A stretch of 64,000 nucleotides of DNA, from NCBI RefSeq assembly GCF_025370755.1, contig NZ_JAMXFC010000005.1:124001-188000 (forward strand), given 5' to 3'. The notes under the pieces are model-generated. The model was given only the letters and a program-made list of their open reading frames with translations. It made no database searches and was not told where the DNA came from. The DNA is from Laspinema sp. D2d. Lineage in GTDB: Bacteria > Cyanobacteriota > Cyanobacteriia > Cyanobacteriales > Laspinemataceae. The position numbers were made by a program, and so were the translations under genes. Shown piece after piece: positions 60,927-64,000 of this stretch (the stretch's first letter is position 1; each line of letters opens with the position of its first letter).

Positions 60927-61388
60927 TTAGCGGATATAAGGTCGGCCCTTCCAGAAAATGCCCACCACTACGGCGATAAAAGACCGTTCGGAAAGATCCA
61001 CGAGTAACCCCGGGATGGGGAGAAGGGACTTAATGAAAAGCCCGAGGAGTATGCAAAAGGCTAAGGCCCACAGACTAGGGGTGTTGAGCATGGACCGATT
61101 CCAAAGTTCGCATCCATAGACGGCGATCGCCCCCATTCCGATCCCCCATGCAAACATCACCAAGATTCCCAGGGGAGGTGCATAGAGTAACGTCAAGGCA
61201 TTCCCAAGGGCGCTGGATTGGCTCGCACCATAAGCCACCCAGACCTCGACTGCAGCCACAAGTTGGGTAGTGAGGCCCGCAACCGGCAGAAGGGAAGTCC
61301 AGGGCAAATATTTTAAGCGATCTAAGGGATTGCTCATGGGGAAAAAGGCCGCTAAATTATCTCTTAATTTTAAAAGAAATCGATGCAA
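60927..61388 (-). CDS. Hypothetical small membrane protein
   Basis: A protein of 153 residues from TTG 61388, or 136 from ATG 61337 (MSNPLDRLKYLPW), which I prefer if initiation needs ATG. Three to four hydrophobic segments are visible: WTSLLPVAGLTTQLVAAVEV, ALTLLYAPPLGILVMFAWGI, SLWALAFCILLGLFI and a C-terminal RSFIAVVVGIFWKG. No conserved motif identifies a function. It is isolated and on the minus strand. Confidence 0.75.
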   Translation of the reverse strand: MHRFLLKLRDNLAAFFPMSNPLDRLKYLPWTSLLPVAGLTTQLVAAVEVWVAYGASQSSALGNALTLLYAPPLGILVMFAWGIGMGAIAVYGCELWNRSMLNTPSLWALAFCILLGLFIKSLLPIPGLLVDLSERSFIAVVVGIFWKGRPYIR

Positions 61389-61700
61389 ATCCCAGATTGA
61401 TCCGGGGTGATCCAGTGAGAGAACAAGGATAAATCACGAGAGCAAGGCATCGGGGAATAGATTCCCCCATCAGTGGCGTGATATTTAGTAGAGATTTGCT
61501 GATTATTTTTACAGACAAGGACAAGGGCTTAAGTTAAACTGAGAAAACAAAGGCAAGCCCGGTTCGTAACAGAATGTGCCGACTGAGCGATCGCCACCCT
61601 AAAACCCGTTTGAACCCACCCCGAGAAGACTTGTTTGAACCGTTCTGGGGGTATTTTAACTTTTCCCTATTCTGACTGGACCAATCTACCCACTGGACCT
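61389..61700. other. Spacer upstream of signalling gene
   Basis: About 310 bases between divergent starts. Pyrimidine/purine mixed sequence with a HIP1 site; I see no palindrome or repeat. It should contain the promoter of the kinase-AAA gene. Confidence 0.4.
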
Positions 61701-64000
61701 ATGATAGAAAGCCAAATACCGACCCAAGCCCTCAACGGTTTTAGAATCATTGATCAACTGAGCCAAAATGCTCGGTCCAGCGTCTATCGCACCATCCGAT
61801 CACGGGATAACTTACCGGCGATCGTGAAAATCTTGCACTCAGAGGGAACCAATGCCGGAGATTTTAGCCGATACAAGCAAGAGTATGAAATTTATCGGCT
61901 CAATTTAGATGGAGTAGTGCAGACTTATGGCCTCCAAAAGTATAACCAGGCGATCGCCTTAATCTTAGAAGACTTTGGCGCAGAATCCCTCAAACAATTC
62001 ATCAAAAATCGCACCTTGACTCAGGCGGAATTTTTAACCCTTGCCATTCAAATTGCCGAAGCCCTGGGTTCCATACATAGTGCCAACATCATCCACAAAG
62101 ATATCAATCCCGAGCATATCCTCTTCAACCCCGAAACCGAAGAAGTCAAGCTGATTGGATTTAGCATTGCCACCATTGTTTCCCAAGAAAATCCCCCCTT
62201 AAAAAATCCTAACCTCTTAGAAGGTACACTGGCCTATATGTCCCCGGAACAAACCGGCAGGATGAACCGCACCCTGGATTATCGGACCGATTTTTATTCC
62301 CTCGGCGTCACCCTCTACGAACTCCTGGTCAACCAACTTCCCTTTACCAGTCCCGAACCGATGGAACTGGTCCATTCCCATCTGGCAAAACAGGCAATTC
62401 CCCCCCATCAAATTGACCCCTCCATTCCAAAAGTTATTTCCGACCTCGTAATGAAATTGCTGTCTAAAACCGCAGAAGACCGCTATCAAAGTGCGTGGGG
62501 ACTCCAAGCCGATTTGGTCGTCTGCTTGATGCAATTAGAGGCAACTGGAGAAATCGAAGAGTTTATCTTAGGGGAAAATGATATTTGCCGAAAATTTAAT
62601 ATTTCTCCTAAATTTTATGGACGACTAACTCAAATTAAAACCTTATGGAATGCTTTTGAGCGCACCTTGAACTCCCAACGAGAAGTGATGGTAGTCATCG
62701 GGGAAAGCGGCATCGGGAAAACTGCCTTGGTGCAGCAACTCGAATCCCCGATTGCTAAAAAAAATGGCTATTTTCTTTCTGGAAAGTTTGACAAAAATAA
62801 GCAGGATATTCCCTATCTAGGCTGGATTAAAGCCTTTGATGAATTAGTGGCTAACCTGCTCATGGAACCCGACGATCGCCTCAAATGCTGGCAAGAGCAA
62901 CTGAAGATAGCATTGGGAAACAATGGACAAGTCATTGTGGAAGTAATTCCCGAAATGGAGCTAATTTTGGGCAAGCAACCACCCATCACAAGTTTATGCC
63001 CAGCCGAAGCCGAAAATCGCTTTCATCTGACGTTTCAAAATTTCCTCAAAGTCGTCGCCACTCCCCACCATCCCTTAACCCTATTTTTAGATGATATTCA
63101 ATGGGCAGATGCCGGGTCTTTGCAATTAATTGAACGGCTGATGACGGTAGCCGATCCGGGACTCTTTTTAATTTTATCCTATCGGGAGATAGAAGCGCCC
63201 CTCCCCGGCAGAGATACGGTTCCCCTAGTTTTAGAAAGGTTGGCCCACATCGAGCAAACCGGAGGAATTGTCAATCGTATTGAGTTAGAACCGTTAAACT
63301 TAGCGAGTATCAATCAGCTATTAGCCGATACCTTTCAATGCTCTTTACGACAAGCCGGACCTTTGGCGGGATTAGTGGTAGATAAAACCGGAGGAAATCC
63401 CTTTTTTATTCAAGAGTTTTTGAGAGCGTTGTATGAGGATGGGTTAATTGAATTTGATAATAAAAGTTTAGCATGGCAGTGGTCCATTGAGAAAATAAAA
63501 AGACGAGGGATTACAGATAATGTCGTGCAACTGCTGGCGGCGAAAATCCGCAAGCTGGGGGAACGAGAGCAATCCGTACTCAAGTTGGCGGCTTGTATTG
63601 GTAAACGCTTCGATCTGCAAACTTTGGCGGCTATTTCCAAGCAGTCTGTGAAAGAAACGGCGGCGAATTTGCGAGCAGGAGTCACCCAAGGGTTTGTGTT
63701 ACCGGCAACGGAAAGTGCCGACTGGTCCGTGACGATCGCGGAATGGAAAGCCAACACTCATGAAGAAGCCAATTTGGATTGCTTGATCGCACACTACAAA
63801 TTTGTACACGATCGCATTCATGCCGCTGCTTACTCTCTGATTTCCGATACCGCCAAGTCGGCGGTGCATTTGAGCATCGGACAATACTGGCTCAACCAGA
63901 CTCAGAGCGATCGCCGGGAGGAGATTCTATTTGATATCATCAATCAACTCAATAAAGGTATCTCACTAAGTGCTTCTCCCGGGGAGCGAACACAAATTGC
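61701..64000 (+). CDS. Partial multidomain Ser/Thr kinase-AAA signalling protein (HstK-like)
   Basis: An open frame from ATG 61701 to the window edge, at least 766 residues. Layout: an N-terminal kinase-like domain (residues ~10-270); then an AAA-type ATPase (P-loop GESGIGKTAL near 333-342; Walker B LTLFLDDIQWAD near 462); then a helical TPR-like part (VLKLAACIGKRFDLQ). In this trifunctional family GAF and histidine kinase domains should follow. The kinase domain retains VKIL lysine and HKD (Asp134), but the catalytic-loop Asn is His139 (DINPEH) and DFG is GFS (Gly153-Ser155), so both metal ligands are changed. It is probably a pseudokinase docking domain. The start follows CTACCCACTGGACCT without an obvious ribosome site. 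Confidence 0.9.
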   Translation, partial: MIESQIPTQALNGFRIIDQLSQNARSSVYRTIRSRDNLPAIVKILHSEGTNAGDFSRYKQEYEIYRLNLDGVVQTYGLQKYNQAIALILEDFGAESLKQFIKNRTLTQAEFLTLAIQIAEALGSIHSANIIHKDINPEHILFNPETEEVKLIGFSIATIVSQENPPLKNPNLLEGTLAYMSPEQTGRMNRTLDYRTDFYSLGVTLYELLVNQLPFTSPEPMELVHSHLAKQAIPPHQIDPSIPKVISDLVMKLLSKTAEDRYQSAWGLQADLVVCLMQLEATGEIEEFILGENDICRKFNISPKFYGRLTQIKTLWNAFERTLNSQREVMVVIGESGIGKTALVQQLESPIAKKNGYFLSGKFDKNKQDIPYLGWIKAFDELVANLLMEPDDRLKCWQEQLKIALGNNGQVIVEVIPEMELILGKQPPITSLCPAEAENRFHLTFQNFLKVVATPHHPLTLFLDDIQWADAGSLQLIERLMTVADPGLFLILSYREIEAPLPGRDTVPLVLERLAHIEQTGGIVNRIELEPLNLASINQLLADTFQCSLRQAGPLAGLVVDKTGGNPFFIQEFLRALYEDGLIEFDNKSLAWQWSIEKIKRRGITDNVVQLLAAKIRKLGEREQSVLKLAACIGKRFDLQTLAAISKQSVKETAANLRAGVTQGFVLPATESADWSVTIAEWKANTHEEANLDCLIAHYKFVHDRIHAAAYSLISDTAKSAVHLSIGQYWLNQTQSDRREEILFDIINQLNKGISLSASPGERTQI

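Overview
The window reads as chromosomal DNA of a cyanobacterium, most likely a filamentous Oscillatoriales-type organism. Evidence: the extrinsic photosystem II protein PsbO, the bilin reductase PcyA, cyanophycin synthesis and degradation genes (cphA, cphB), the SufR-controlled suf locus with a plant-type ferredoxin-thioredoxin reductase catalytic subunit, a three-gene proton-translocating transhydrogenase, zinc-ribbon Ser/Thr kinases, and dozens of HIP1 octamers (GCGATCGC) in genes and spacers. The genus is not proven; large intergenic spacers full of palindromic repeats fit Oscillatoria/Laspinema-like genomes. No rRNA, tRNA, transposase or CRISPR array was recognised.

Layout. 1-2.2 kb: edge of a hypothetical gene, a large spacer, then psbO with a leader hairpin and a strong terminator. 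2.2-9.2 kb: a striking purine/pyrimidine inverted minisatellite, a kinase-WD40 sensor, two hypotheticals, a TspO-related membrane protein, a MATE exporter and a Uma2-type nuclease. 9.2-13.2 kb: small proline-rich and membrane proteins, a tandem DUF1517-type pair and trmD. 13.7-18.9 kb: cphB, cphA, pcyA and acyP. 19-23.4 kb: a MazF-type toxin-antitoxin pair, a stop-start coupled operon of a zinc-ribbon membrane kinase with a coiled-coil membrane protein of unknown function, and a second Uma2 gene. 23.7-30.7 kb: sufS, sufD, sufC, sufB and ftrC on the minus strand, diverging from sufR, with two perfect CAAC-N6-GTTG operators in the shared promoter region. 32-35 kb: pntAA-pntAB-pntB. 35-36.6 kb: an aspartic-protease-like pair with a premature stop and a second MazF pair. 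36.7-41.2 kb: a Gfo/Idh/MocA oxidoreductase, an MIF-like tautomerase, a flavin reductase, cobM and lgt. 41.4-54 kb: SirB1-like protein, SRPBCC protein, mechanosensitive-channel-like protein, GTPase, hypothetical, murF, exonuclease, GNAT, MpaB-like oxygenase and mutL. 54-58 kb: a giant S8 protease with an unusual domain order. 58-61.4 kb: small SH3 and hypothetical proteins. 61.7 kb to the edge: the start of a kinase-AAA signalling giant whose kinase lacks both metal-binding residues.

How it fits together. Several blocks are functional units: nitrogen and carbon storage (cphB/cphA), light-harvesting pigment synthesis (pcyA), Fe-S assembly co-transcribed with an Fe-S redox enzyme (ftrC) under an Fe-S sensing repressor (SufR), and NADPH supply (pnt). 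Signalling is rich, with three kinase-type proteins and one GTPase. The spacers carry at least three dispersed repeat families: a 67-68 bp element ending in GAAACCGGG-type palindromes (4 copies), a roughly 280-305 bp nested-inverted-repeat MITE (2 copies), and a TATAGCGGTTC element (5 termini). There are also two unexplained plus-strand loci that share a 14-nt box just ahead of a terminator hairpin and may be small RNAs.

The best candidates for something undescribed are the kinase plus coiled-coil operon (19.6-22.4 kb), the paired small-RNA-like loci (40.1 and 60.7 kb), and the reversed-architecture protease.
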